In this document: positions 7,805 through 16,432 of the stretch, piece after piece
Layout: every line of letters begins with the position of its first letter
How positions within the stretch are numbered: position 1 is the stretch's first letter
NCBI GenBank assembly: GCA_003212415.1
Contig: QCPT01000002.1
Location: 1-64,000, forward strand
Reading direction: 5' to 3'
DNA: 64,000 nt
Source of the DNA: Pelagibacteraceae bacterium AG-439-F23
Lineage (GTDB): Bacteria > Pseudomonadota > Alphaproteobacteria > Pelagibacterales > Pelagibacteraceae
Position numbers and translations under genes: made by a program
The notes under the pieces: generated by a model
Seen by the model: the letters and a program-made list of their open reading frames with translations, nothing else
What the model was told of the DNA's origin: nothing
Database searches by the model: none

Positions 7805-8835
7805 AAATTGCAGTAATATTATTTAATCTTGGGGGTCCTGATAAATTAGATAATGTTGAGCCTTTTTTGTTTAATCTATTTAATGATCCAGCAATAATAA
7901 ATTTACCTTCATTTGTAAGGTATCCACTTGCAAAATTAATTTCAAAAAAAAGAGCCCCTATTGCAAAAAATATATATAAAGAAATTGGAGGATCTTCACC
8001 TATTTTAAAATTAACGCAAGATCAGGCAAACAGTTTAGAAAAATCTCTTAACAACAATCAAAAAGGCTTTAATTACAAGGTTTTTATTACCATGAGGTGT
8101 TGGCACCCAAGAGCTTCTGAAACAGTAAGGATGGTTAAAGATTTTAATCCATCAGAGATAGTTTTGCTTCCTTTATATCCTCAATACTCAGCAGCAACTT
8201 CAGGTTCATCTATCTTGGAATGGAAAGAAATTGCAAAAAAAAATAATCTTAATACAAATACAAGTACTATTTGTTGTTATCCGGAAGATGATAAATTTAT
8301 AAAAGCACACATAGATTTAATATGTAAAAAAATAGAAGGAATAAATAATTTCAAATTAATTTTTTCAGCTCATGGTTTACCAGAAAAAAATATTAGAAGT
8401 GGAGACCCATATCAATGGCAGGTAGAACAAGGTGTAAAAAAAATTATGGAAGGAATTAATGATGAAAGTATAGATTATGTTTTAAGTTATCAAAGCAGAG
8501 TTGGACCTTTGAAATGGATAGGGCCGTCAACAGAAGATGTAATTATAGAAAATTCAAAAAAAGGAAAACATTTAGTTATAGTTCCAATAGCATTTGTTTC
8601 TGAACATTCTGAAACATTGGTAGAATTAGATATAGAGTATGAGAAATTAGCAAGAAAAAATGGATGTAAAAATTATACCAGAATTGAAGCTTTGGGAGTT
8701 AATGAAGCTTTTATCCAAAGTTTGTCAGATTTAATTTTTAATATAGATAATTACAAATTTAAAAATAATTTATACCCACCTAAAAACAGATGTCCGTCTA
8801 GTTTTACAAAATGTCCTTGCCAATTAAATGTATAA
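7801..8835 (+). CDS. hemH: Ferrochelatase
   Basis: Inserts ferrous iron into protoporphyrin IX. The signature around the catalytic His is FSAHGLPEKNIRSGDPYQW, and the conserved Glu region is VPIAFVSEHSETLVELD. The start VILFNLGGPDKLDNVEPFL is typical. Length 344 aa. The C-terminus is cysteine-rich (RCPSSFTKCPCQL), reminiscent of [2Fe-2S] ferrochelatases, though spacing cannot prove a cluster. Overlaps hemE by four bases and the next gene by eight. Confidence 0.97.
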   Translation: MKIAVILFNLGGPDKLDNVEPFLFNLFNDPAIINLPSFVRYPLAKLISKKRAPIAKNIYKEIGGSSPILKLTQDQANSLEKSLNNNQKGFNYKVFITMRCWHPRASETVRMVKDFNPSEIVLLPLYPQYSAATSGSSILEWKEIAKKNNLNTNTSTICCYPEDDKFIKAHIDLICKKIEGINNFKLIFSAHGLPEKNIRSGDPYQWQVEQGVKKIMEGINDESIDYVLSYQSRVGPLKWIGPSTEDVIIENSKKGKHLVIVPIAFVSEHSETLVELDIEYEKLARKNGCKNYTRIEALGVNEAFIQSLSDLIFNIDNYKFKNNLYPPKNRCPSSFTKCPCQLNV

Positions 8836-9358
8836 AAGATTAATTATATATTCAACTACCGATGGCCAGACAAAGCTAATATGTGAAAGAATTAAAAATT
8901 TGTCTAAATTTAATAATGAAACAAAATTGCTTGAAATAGACAAAGCCACAAAAGAAGACATTCAACCTTATGAAGTTATAATTATAGGAGCAAGTATTCG
9001 ATATGGTAAACACAATCCTTCCGTTTTGAATTTTGTTAATAAAAATATTGAAAATTTGAATAAAAAAAAAAGTGTTTTCTTTTCAGTGAATGTAGTTGCT
9101 AGAAAAACAGAGAAAAATTTACCAGAAACAAATCCATACATCATTAAATTTTTAAAATTAGCAAAATGGAATCCATATAAAAAAGCTGTTTTCGCAGGAA
9201 AAATTGATTATCCAAAATATAGTTTTTTAGACAGGCAAATTATTAGATTAATAATGTTTATTACTAAGGGTCCAACAGATACTTCAAAATCTTATGAATT
9301 TACCGATTGGTCAAAAGTAGATGATTTTACTAGAGAAATTGATCAAATTTCAGCATAA
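8828..9358 (+). CDS. hemG: HemG-type protoporphyrinogen oxidase (flavodoxin-like)
   Basis: Flavodoxin-like protein of 176 aa. The FMN-binding loop IIYSTTDGQTKLICERI at residues 6-22 has the DGQT form typical of HemG rather than of electron-carrier flavodoxins; IIIGASIRYGKHNPSVLNFV and FSVNVVARKTEKNLPETNPY are further family segments. HemG oxidises protoporphyrinogen IX to protoporphyrin IX with quinone as acceptor, the step just before HemH, whose gene overlaps by eight bases. Many alphaproteobacteria carry the unrelated membrane protein HemJ at this place, so this looks like a functional replacement. Confidence 0.85.
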   Translation: MYKRLIIYSTTDGQTKLICERIKNLSKFNNETKLLEIDKATKEDIQPYEVIIIGASIRYGKHNPSVLNFVNKNIENLNKKKSVFFSVNVVARKTEKNLPETNPYIIKFLKLAKWNPYKKAVFAGKIDYPKYSFLDRQIIRLIMFITKGPTDTSKSYEFTDWSKVDDFTREIDQISA

Positions 9359-9446
9359 TTTACGTTAAATTATTAGTTTTCTAGGGGTTGAAATTTATAG
9401 TTCAGTATATATATTAAAATCATCTAACAAAGAAAAACCCCCAAAC
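9359..9446 (+). promoter_or_regulatory. rho leader: no Shine-Dalgarno, C-rich tract pairing with an upstream G-tract
   Basis: The 88 bases between hemG and rho hold GGGGTT (9384-9389) and a complementary AACCCC (9436-9441) ending five bases before the rho ATG. Where a Shine-Dalgarno would sit, the sequence is AAACCCCCAAAC. Pairing would form a loop of about 46 bases and bury the start region; unpaired, the C-tract resembles Rho's preferred RNA ligand. Autoregulation of rho is known in other bacteria; the mechanism here is inference. Confidence 0.35.
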
Positions 9447-10718
9447 ATGAATATTCAGGAACTAAAAGAAAAAAGCTCAGAAAAGTTAATTGCAGAAGCA
9501 GAGAAATTAGGCATTGAAAATGCGAGCACATTGAGAAGGCAAGAAATCTACTTTGCAATTTTAAAAAAATTAGCAGAAAAAGGTGAAGAAATTACAGGCG
9601 GAGGAGTTTTGCAGCTCCTTCAAGATGGATTTGGCTTTTTAAGAGCAATGGAATCAAACTACTTGCCAGGTGCAGATGATATTTATGTTAGTCCAAGCCA
9701 GATTAGAAGGTTTGGTTTAAGAACAGGCGATAGTGTTGAGGGTCCAATAAGATCACCAAAAGAAGGAGAAAGATATTTTGCTTTACTGCAAGTAAGTAAA
9801 ATTAATTTTGAAGAACCTGACAAATTTAAACATAAAATTGCATTTGATAATTTAACCCCGCTCTATCCAAATAAACAATTTGTAATGGAAGTTGAAACAA
9901 ATAAAATTGAAAAAAAACCTGATTTAACTCCAAGACTAATTGATCTAGTCAGCCCAATAGGAAAAGGGCAAAGGTCATTAATTATTTCACCACCAAAAGC
10001 AGGTAAAACAATGATTTTGCAAAGTATTGCAAACTCAATATCGGCAAATCATCCAGAGTGTTATCTAATGGTTTTATTGATCGACGAAAGACCTGAAGAA
10101 GTAACTGATATGCAAAGAACAGTTAAAGGTGAAGTTATTAGCTCTACTTTTGATGAACCTGCACAAAGACACGTAGCTGTCGCTGAAATGGTAATCGAAA
10201 AAGCAAAAAGATTAACCGAACATAAAAAAGATGTTGTAATTTTATTAGACTCAATAACAAGACTGGGAAGAGCATATAATGCAGTAGTACCAAGTTCTGG
10301 TAAAGTTTTAACTGGAGGTGTAGATGCCAACGCTCTTCAAAGACCAAAAAGATTTTTTGGTGCCGCAAGAAATATTGAAGAAGGAGGGTCTCTAACTATA
10401 ATAGCTACAGCTTTAATTGATACTGGGAGTAGAATGGATGAGGTTATTTTTGAAGAATTTAAAGGAACTGGTAATAGCGAAACAATATTAGATAGAAAAA
10501 TATCTGAAAAAAGAATTTATCCTGCAATTGATATAACTAAATCGGGCACAAGAAGAGAAGAGTTATTATTTGATAAAAATGATCTTCAAAAAATGAACGT
10601 TTTAAGAAGAATTATTGCACCAATGGGATCTATGGATGCAATTGAATTTATTAATTCAAAATTAAAAAGCACCAAAAGTAATGCTGAATTCTTTAATTCA
10701 ATGAATAAACCAGGTTAA
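9447..10718 (+). CDS. rho: Transcription termination factor Rho
   Basis: Hexameric RNA-dependent ATPase that ends transcription. The N-terminal helical domain starts with [19 protein letters not shown], the cold-shock RNA-binding domain spans about residues 52-118 (DGFGFLRA is its RNP motif), Walker A is SPPKAGKTM, Walker B is [11 protein letters not shown], and the Q and R loops follow ([11 protein letters not shown]). Length 423 aa is standard for Alphaproteobacteria. The start is fixed by the family N-terminus, although no Shine-Dalgarno precedes it. Confidence 0.98.
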   Translation: MNIQELKEKSSEKLIAEAEKLGIENASTLRRQEIYFAILKKLAEKGEEITGGGVLQLLQDGFGFLRAMESNYLPGADDIYVSPSQIRRFGLRTGDSVEGPIRSPKEGERYFALLQVSKINFEEPDKFKHKIAFDNLTPLYPNKQFVMEVETNKIEKKPDLTPRLIDLVSPIGKGQRSLIISPPKAGKTMILQSIANSISANHPECYLMVLLIDERPEEVTDMQRTVKGEVISSTFDEPAQRHVAVAEMVIEKAKRLTEHKKDVVILLDSITRLGRAYNAVVPSSGKVLTGGVDANALQRPKRFFGAARNIEEGGSLTIIATALIDTGSRMDEVIFEEFKGTGNSETILDRKISEKRIYPAIDITKSGTRREELLFDKNDLQKMNVLRRIIAPMGSMDAIEFINSKLKSTKSNAEFFNSMNKPG

Positions 10719-10726
10719 TATTTACT

Positions 10727-11584
10727 TTATAAATAACCCAATTCCTTCATTTCATTTTTAAATTTAGAAGCAATTTCATCAGCAATTTTTTTATCTAGAA
10801 GTTTTGTCCAATCATTTTTTGGCCCAAGGTTAAAGAAATTTTTTTTTCCTCCTTTTTTATTTTCCGCACTTTCTACAAAACCATAATCGTCTTCCATTTT
10901 TTTTAATTTTAAAAATGAGCTAGATTCAATTGCATTATTAATTTGTTCTTCAGTAAACTTAGTTTTTAAAATTTTCTCCACAAAAAAACTAATTTTAAAA
11001 AATTCTTCTTTGGGATTTTTAATAAGATTTTCGTATTTAATAAGCAAAAAATTTTTTTTCATACTTTTCCACGATCTATAGTGCAATTGCCAAGATCCAA
11101 TAATTTGAGGTAATTGATGATTTTTTTCCCCCATTGTTTTTTCTTTCTCTTGGTCAGACAAAGTTATAATTTGGTTTTCATTAAATAAAAATTCTTTAGA
11201 TTTATTATAATCTAAACTAAAATGATGTTTAAGTGACGTAATAACATTCCTTGGATCTCTTATTATGTATATTGAAGCAAGCGTATTAGTATAATCAGTA
11301 AAAAAATTGTCTTGGTGTCCTACTAACATATTGTGAGTTTTAAAAAATCTAACTTTTTTGTCAGAGTTAATTTTGGTTTGTGTTTTTTTCCAGTTCTTAG
11401 CAACTTCATTTAAATTTAAATAATCTGATATTATATCTTTATATTGAGATTTAGAGGGGTATTGAGAAATAGCCTTTAAATGATTTAAATTTATATTTTT
11501 TTTATTTCCCAATATCAAAGATAATATAAAAAATCTTACCCATGTATTTCCGCTTTTCGGATAAGATGCTAGCCATACAATCAT
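10727..11584 (-). CDS. Sulfotransferase domain protein
   Basis: Protein of 285 aa with the PAPS-dependent sulfotransferase fold. The 5'-phosphosulfate loop is LASYPKSGNTWVRFFIL (residues 5-21), and the 3'-phosphate-binding segment is IYIIRDPRNVITSLKHH at about 108-124. A conserved His follows at the end of that helix. The acceptor substrate is unknown; candidates are a surface glycan, lipid or small metabolite. It sits on the opposite strand between rho and mnmE, interrupting an otherwise plus-strand block, eight bases from the rho stop, so it may be a later insertion into the conserved order. Confidence 0.85.
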   Translation of the reverse strand: MIVWLASYPKSGNTWVRFFILSLILGNKKNINLNHLKAISQYPSKSQYKDIISDYLNLNEVAKNWKKTQTKINSDKKVRFFKTHNMLVGHQDNFFTDYTNTLASIYIIRDPRNVITSLKHHFSLDYNKSKEFLFNENQIITLSDQEKEKTMGEKNHQLPQIIGSWQLHYRSWKSMKKNFLLIKYENLIKNPKEEFFKISFFVEKILKTKFTEEQINNAIESSSFLKLKKMEDDYGFVESAENKKGGKKNFFNLGPKNDWTKLLDKKIADEIASKFKNEMKELGYL

Positions 11585-11628
11585 AAAAAAAATATATAAT
11601 AAATTTATATAGCAGATATATTTATTTT

Positions 11629-12960
11629 ATGACAATTTATGCTTTATCTTCTGGGCCAGGTTTAAGCGGAGTGGCTGTAGTCAGAGTTTCTGGCTTGAAT
11701 GCAAGAAAGGTAATCAAATCACTAACAAAAGGGAAATTTCCTGAATCTAGATCCGCGTCATTAAAAAAAATATTCAAATATAACTCAGATGAAATTATAG
11801 ATGAAGGTGTAATTCTATGGTTTCCTGGGCCAAATAGCTACACAGGAGAGGATTTGGCAGAATTTCATGTGCACGGTAGCAGGGCTGTTATAGAGGCAAT
11901 ACACGCCTCAATTTCAAAAATAGATAACTGTAGGCTAGCTGAACCCGGAGAGTTTACTAAAATTGCATTTCAGAATGGAAAAATAAATTTACTTAAAGCT
12001 GAAAGCATCTCAGATTTAATTTCTTCCGAAACTGAAATCCAAAGACAGCAAGCAATTAAAATAATGTCAGGAAAAAGTTCAGAAAAGTTTGAATTTTTAA
12101 GAGAAAAATTATTAAAAATTTTATCAAATGTTGAAGCAAAAATTGATTTTCCAGAAGATGATTTACCCAAAGATGTAATTAAAAATATTAAGAATGATTC
12201 AAAAACAATTAGAGAAGAAATTCAAAAAATACTAAATGATCAAAAAGTGGGAGAACGTATAAGAGAAGGTTTTAAGATAGCAATAGTTGGTCCAGCAAAT
12301 GCTGGAAAATCGTCATTATTAAATTATCTTTCAAAAAGAGATGTGGCTATAGTTTCAGAAATTGCTGGAACAACTCGCGATGTAATAGAAGCTCATTTAA
12401 ATGTTGATGGATATCCTGTAATTATTTCTGATACAGCTGGAATAAGAGAATCTAAAGATGAAATAGAAGAAAAAGGAATTAAATTAGCTTTAAAAAGAGC
12501 TGAAGATGCAGACCTAAACATAATTTTATTAGAGCCAAAAAGTGTTGATTTTACTATATTTTTAGATGATTTGGTAGATGAAAAAGAGATAATTGTATTA
12601 AACAAATCTGATTTAGGCACTGAAGAATTAGATGAAAAAATAAAAAAATATAATCCTATTATTATTTCTATTAAAGAAGAAAAAAATCTTGATAAATTAA
12701 TTTGTTCTATAAAAGAAAAATTAAAAAATAAGTTTATAACTTCCAAGGAGATTTTAATAACCAGAGAAAGACACAGGCAAAATCTAAAACAATGTTTAGT
12801 TCACTTAAAAAATTTTGAAGATAAAAATGAACAAAAAGATTTTGATAAGGCGGCTGAAGACCTAAGGTTAGCAACAAGACATTTAGGAGCAATTGTTGGA
12901 AAAGTTGATGTTGAGGAGATATTAGGCTCTATTTTCAGTGATTTTTGTATAGGTAAATAA
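11629..12960 (+). CDS. mnmE: tRNA modification GTPase MnmE
   Basis: With MnmG makes the 5-(carboxymethyl)aminomethyl group on U34 of tRNAs. The N-terminal tetrahydrofolate domain starts TIYALSSGPGLSGVAVVRVSG; the GTPase domain has G1 GPANAGKSS (residues about 222-230), G2 TTRD, G3 DTAGIRES and G4 NKSD; the C-terminus ends FCIGK with the catalytic Cys. Length 443 aa. Followed after 70 bp by mnmG, its partner. Confidence 0.97.
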   Translation: MTIYALSSGPGLSGVAVVRVSGLNARKVIKSLTKGKFPESRSASLKKIFKYNSDEIIDEGVILWFPGPNSYTGEDLAEFHVHGSRAVIEAIHASISKIDNCRLAEPGEFTKIAFQNGKINLLKAESISDLISSETEIQRQQAIKIMSGKSSEKFEFLREKLLKILSNVEAKIDFPEDDLPKDVIKNIKNDSKTIREEIQKILNDQKVGERIREGFKIAIVGPANAGKSSLLNYLSKRDVAIVSEIAGTTRDVIEAHLNVDGYPVIISDTAGIRESKDEIEEKGIKLALKRAEDADLNIILLEPKSVDFTIFLDDLVDEKEIIVLNKSDLGTEELDEKIKKYNPIIISIKEEKNLDKLICSIKEKLKNKFITSKEILITRERHRQNLKQCLVHLKNFEDKNEQKDFDKAAEDLRLATRHLGAIVGKVDVEEILGSIFSDFCIGK

Positions 12961-13030
12961 GGGCTAATTTTTTAATTATTTAGCACTTTTTTAAGTGTTT
13001 CCTTGTAAAATTTTTGATCAATAATAAATT

Positions 13031-14908
13031 ATGACTATGAAAAATGATTTATCATTTGATGTTGTTGTAATAGGAGGAGGTCATGCAGGTTGTGAAGCTG
13101 CTGCAGCAGCAGCAAGGCTAGGAGTTAATACAGCTCTTTTTACTCACAAGTTCGAGACAATTGGAGAAATGTCTTGTAACCCTGCAATAGGAGGTTTGGG
13201 CAAAGGTCATCTTGTTAGAGAGATAGATGCATTAGACGGTGTAATGGGAGACGTTGCTGACAAATCAGGTATACAATTTCGCTTATTGAATAGAAGTAGA
13301 GGGCCAGCCGTACGAGGACCACGTACCCAAAGTGATAGATCCTTATATAAGAAATATATGCAAGAAAAACTTGTAAACTACTGTAATTTAAGGATATTTT
13401 CAGATCCTGTAATTAAGTTTAATTTTAAAAATAATGAAATAAATGGCTTTATAACTGAAAGTGGAAAAGAAATAAAATCAACCAAGATTATTCTAACAAC
13501 TGGAACTTTTTTGAATGGTTTAATACATATAGGTGAAGAAATGACTCCTGCTGGAAGATATAATGAAAAACCTTCAACTGGCTTAAGCGAACAACTAAAA
13601 AAATATAATTTTAAAATTGGTAGACTTAAAACTGGAACACCTCCAAGACTAGATTCTCGAACAATAAATTTTGAAATTCTTGAAGAACAGTATGCAGATA
13701 AAGATCCATATTTTTTTTCTTTCCTAACTAAAAAAAATATAAATAAACAAATCTCATGCAGGATAACTTATACTAATGAAGCTGTTCATAAAATTATTTC
13801 TAAAAATATAAAACGCAGTGCCATGTACTCAGGAAGCATACAAGGAGTTGGTCCAAGATATTGTCCATCAATAGAAGATAAAATTTTTAAATTTGCTGAC
13901 AAACAAAAGCATCAAATATTTCTAGAACCTGAGGGCTTAAATAACAATACAATATACCCAAATGGTATCTCAACTTCACTACCAGAAGAGGTACAACAAG
14001 AAATATGTAACAAAATCAATGGTTTAGAGAATGTAAAAATATTAAGGCCTGGATATGCTATAGAATACGATTTTGTTGACCCTAGAGAGCTATTTTTAAC
14101 TTTAGAGACTAAAAAAATTAAAAATTTTTATCTTGCAGGTCAAATTAATGGAACTACAGGATATGAAGAGGCTGCTGCTCAGGGTCTTATAGCAGGTATT
14201 AATGCTGCACTTGCAGTTAAAAATAAAGAACCTTTTATATTAGACAGATCAGAAGCCTACATAGGAGTTATGATAGATGATCTTGTAACCAAAGGAGTTG
14301 CTGAGCCTTATAGAATGTTTACATCAAGGGCTGAATATAGATTGTCTTTAAGATCTGATAATGCAGATATTAGACTTACTAAAAAAGGAATAGATATAGG
14401 CCTAGTATCAAAAGACAGAAAAACTATATATGAGGAAAAATCAAAAAATCTTAAAAAAACACAGATAAAAATGGAAAAATTATTGATAACTCCATCAAAA
14501 GTTTCTAATTATGGGATAAAAATATCAAAAGATGGAGTTAAAAGAACTGCAATTCAAATATTAAGCCAAAAATCAGTAAATATGAATAAAATTAGAAAAA
14601 TATGGCCTGAAATCACTTATGTTTCACGTGAAATAGATGAACAAATAGAGATTAATTCACATTATAAAGGTTATCTTAAAAAGCAAAATTCTGATATAAT
14701 TGCCTTTAAGAGAGATGAAAATTTAATTATTCCTGAAAATTTAAACTATGATGAATTTTCTGGGCTCTCAAACGAAGTAAAATCAAAATTTAAGCAAATT
14801 AAACCTAAAACAATGGGGCAAGCCCTAAGAATTGATGGAATCACCCCCGCCGCTGTATATATTTTGTTGTCTCATCTTAAAAGAAAGTCTATTAAGCATA
14901 TAGCTTGA
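13031..14908 (+). CDS. mnmG: tRNA uridine-5-carboxymethylaminomethyl modification enzyme MnmG
   Basis: FAD-dependent partner of MnmE. The dinucleotide-binding motif [21 protein letters not shown] is near the N-terminus, [30 protein letters not shown] is the GidA signature, and [24 protein letters not shown] is the second signature. Length 625 aa is normal. The segment coding YVSREIDE near the 3' end contains a near-perfect parS site. The stop overlaps the rsmG start by four bases (TTGA, with TTG as rsmG start). Confidence 0.98.
   Translation: MTMKNDLSFDVVVIGGGHAGCEAAAAAARLGVNTALFTHKFETIGEMSCNPAIGGLGKGHLVREIDALDGVMGDVADKSGIQFRLLNRSRGPAVRGPRTQSDRSLYKKYMQEKLVNYCNLRIFSDPVIKFNFKNNEINGFITESGKEIKSTKIILTTGTFLNGLIHIGEEMTPAGRYNEKPSTGLSEQLKKYNFKIGRLKTGTPPRLDSRTINFEILEEQYADKDPYFFSFLTKKNINKQISCRITYTNEAVHKIISKNIKRSAMYSGSIQGVGPRYCPSIEDKIFKFADKQKHQIFLEPEGLNNNTIYPNGISTSLPEEVQQEICNKINGLENVKILRPGYAIEYDFVDPRELFLTLETKKIKNFYLAGQINGTTGYEEAAAQGLIAGINAALAVKNKEPFILDRSEAYIGVMIDDLVTKGVAEPYRMFTSRAEYRLSLRSDNADIRLTKKGIDIGLVSKDRKTIYEEKSKNLKKTQIKMEKLLITPSKVSNYGIKISKDGVKRTAIQILSQKSVNMNKIRKIWPEITYVSREIDEQIEINSHYKGYLKKQNSDIIAFKRDENLIIPENLNYDEFSGLSNEVKSKFKQIKPKTMGQALRIDGITPAAVYILLSHLKRKSIKHIA
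14620..14635. promoter_or_regulatory. parS-like site inside mnmG (one mismatch)
   Basis: TGTTTCACGTGAAATA differs from the parS palindrome TGTTTCACGTGAAACA only at position 15. It lies 1.8 kb upstream of parB and about 8 kb from oriC. Confidence 0.75.
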
Positions 14909-15639
14909 TTGATTCTAATTTTATAAAAAATACTGATATTAATATCTCAAATGTTTCACGTGAAACATTAAAAGAGCTAGATGACTATGGTAAGTCCATA
15001 ATTTCAAAAAATAAAAACATAAACTTAATAAGTTCAAGCACTGAAAAATTAATAAATACAAGACATATATTAGATAGTGCACAAACTATTGATTTTATTG
15101 ATAATATCAAATTAAAGACATGTACAGACCTAGGATCAGGTGCTGGTCTACCTGGTATAGTTTTAGCTATATTAATGAAACACAAAAACCCCCAATTTAA
15201 GGTGATTCTTTACGAAAAGAGCTATCACAAGAGCAAATTCTTAACTGATATGTCAAAAAAATTTAATTTGAACACAGAAGTCTATCAAAAAAATATTTTT
15301 GAAGAAAAAAATTTAAGTACAGATGTAATTATTTGTCGTGCTTTTAAACCTTTGCCAATTATTTTTGAAATTGCTCAGAAAAATTTTAAAAGTTTTAAAT
15401 ACATAATTTTATTTTTAGGAAAAAGTAGAAAAAAAATTTTGAATGAAGCACTTAAGAACTGGAAATTTGATTATGAAGAAAAAAAAAGTTTAACAAATGA
15501 TGAGTCGATAGTTATTAAGATTTCTAATTTGAAAAAAAAAATGGATAAAAAAATTATTTCAATCATAAATCAAAAAGGTGGAGTAGTCGAGTCAACAACT
15601 AAGACCAATCTCGCTGCTTTGAGAAAAAAAAATGGATAA
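14905..15639 (+). CDS. rsmG: 16S rRNA (guanine-527-N7) methyltransferase RsmG, with a ParA-derived C-terminal tail
   Basis: SAM-dependent methyltransferase acting on G527 of 16S rRNA. The SAM loop is [18 protein letters not shown] (about residues 72-89), and [14 protein letters not shown] near the N-terminus is typical. TTG start, overlapping mnmG by four bases. The normal protein should end at about residue 212; here it runs on for 32 residues starting [14 protein letters not shown], an in-frame decayed copy of the ParA N-terminus. One base fewer in the A-tract before 15541 explains the read-through (see direct repeat). Core enzyme appears intact; the tail is probably an accident and may be neutral. 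Confidence 0.93.
   Translation: MIDSNFIKNTDINISNVSRETLKELDDYGKSIISKNKNINLISSSTEKLINTRHILDSAQTIDFIDNIKLKTCTDLGSGAGLPGIVLAILMKHKNPQFKVILYEKSYHKSKFLTDMSKKFNLNTEVYQKNIFEEKNLSTDVIICRAFKPLPIIFEIAQKNFKSFKYIILFLGKSRKKILNEALKNWKFDYEEKKSLTNDESIVIKISNLKKKMDKKIISIINQKGGVVESTTKTNLAALRKKNG
14952..14967. promoter_or_regulatory. parS site inside rsmG (perfect)
   Basis: TGTTTCACGTGAAACA is the exact ParB-binding consensus. It is read in the rsmG frame as part of NVSRETL, an N-terminal RsmG segment that accommodates parS in other bacteria as well. Confidence 0.93.
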
Positions 15640-15709
15640 AAAAATTATTTCAATCATAAATCAAAAAGGTGGAGTAGGAAAGACAACAACTGTGATCAAT
15701 CTTGCTGCT
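15541..15709 (+). repeat. Imperfect 91-bp-period duplication of the parA 5' end
   Basis: The segment starting at 15541 (ATGGATAAAAAAATT) recurs at 15632, the parA start. The first 46 bases are identical; the next 32 differ at 8 places by direct alignment; both copies end in CTGCT. The lead-in also recurs (TTTGAAAAAA... and TTTGAGAAAA...). The upstream copy encodes KGGVVESTT where ParA has KGGVGKTTT, so its ATP-binding Lys and Gly are lost. It is a fossil or a sequencing/assembly product, not a second ParA. Confidence 0.93.
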
Positions 15710-16432
15710 GGATTGTCTATGAAAGGAAAAAAAATTTTAGTAATTGACTTAGATCCACAAGGAAATGCTACTACCGGTCTAGGATTGTCTAACAGTGCAA
15801 GCTCGGACACTACAATTTATAGTGTGCTTAATGGAAATAAGAAAATTTCAGAAGTGATCCAGAATACAAGCTTTGAAAATTTAAATTTGATATCTTCGAA
15901 TGTAAATTTGTCCGGTCTAGAGGTTGAAACTGCTGGAGACAGTCGTAGAGCCTTTAAATTAAAGGACGAATTGACCTATATTTTAAATGATTCTAGAGCT
16001 TCATATGATTATATTCTAATAGATTGTCCTCCATCTTTGAGCTTACTGACAATTATGGCATTGGTAGCTTCAGATGCTCTAGTGGTACCACTGCAAACGG
16101 AATTTTTTGCTCTAGAAGGACTTACTCAACTCATGAAGACAATTGAAAGGATAAAAAATAATCTTAATCCAGAACTATCAATCAGAGGGATCCTTTTGAC
16201 AATGTATGATAGACGAAACAAGCTTTCAGGAGAAGTAGAGAATGAAGCAAGAAATTATTTTAAAGAAAAAGTCTACCAATCAGTGGTTCCAAGAAATGTT
16301 AGACTATCCGAAGCCCCTTCCCATGGAGTTCCAGTATTAATTTATGATAAAGGTTGTCCTGGAAGCAAATCATATTTTAGTTTTACAGAAGAATTTTTAA
16401 ATCAAGATAAACCAGTGGAGAGCGCAGCATGA
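15632..16432 (+). CDS. parA: Chromosome partitioning ATPase ParA (Soj)
   Basis: Dimeric ATPase that moves ParB-parS complexes. The deviant Walker A is KGGVGKTT at residues 11-18, Walker A' is VIDLDPQGNATTGLG and Walker B is YDYILIDCPPSL. Length 266 aa. The start at 15632 is the copy with an intact P-loop; the ATG 91 bases upstream belongs to the decayed duplicate and reads in another frame. It overlaps the rsmG stop by eight bases and parB by four (ATGA). With parB and two parS sites it forms a complete origin-segregation set. Confidence 0.97.
   Translation: MDKKIISIINQKGGVGKTTTVINLAAGLSMKGKKILVIDLDPQGNATTGLGLSNSASSDTTIYSVLNGNKKISEVIQNTSFENLNLISSNVNLSGLEVETAGDSRRAFKLKDELTYILNDSRASYDYILIDCPPSLSLLTIMALVASDALVVPLQTEFFALEGLTQLMKTIERIKNNLNPELSIRGILLTMYDRRNKLSGEVENEARNYFKEKVYQSVVPRNVRLSEAPSHGVPVLIYDKGCPGSKSYFSFTEEFLNQDKPVESAA

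Noticed and set aside
10061-10368. Minus-strand ORFs within rho (89 and 74 aa)
   Set aside because: Shadows of the well-conserved rho frame; no family features.
12982-12999. Hairpin CACTT-TTTT-AAGTG between mnmE and mnmG as a terminator
   Set aside because: Only about five to seven weak pairs and no T-tract after it; expected by chance in AT-rich spacers.
15541-15639. A second parA start or separate ParA-like small gene at 15541
   Set aside because: The P-loop is destroyed and the frame closes after 32 codons; it is better explained as a decayed duplicate read as the rsmG tail.
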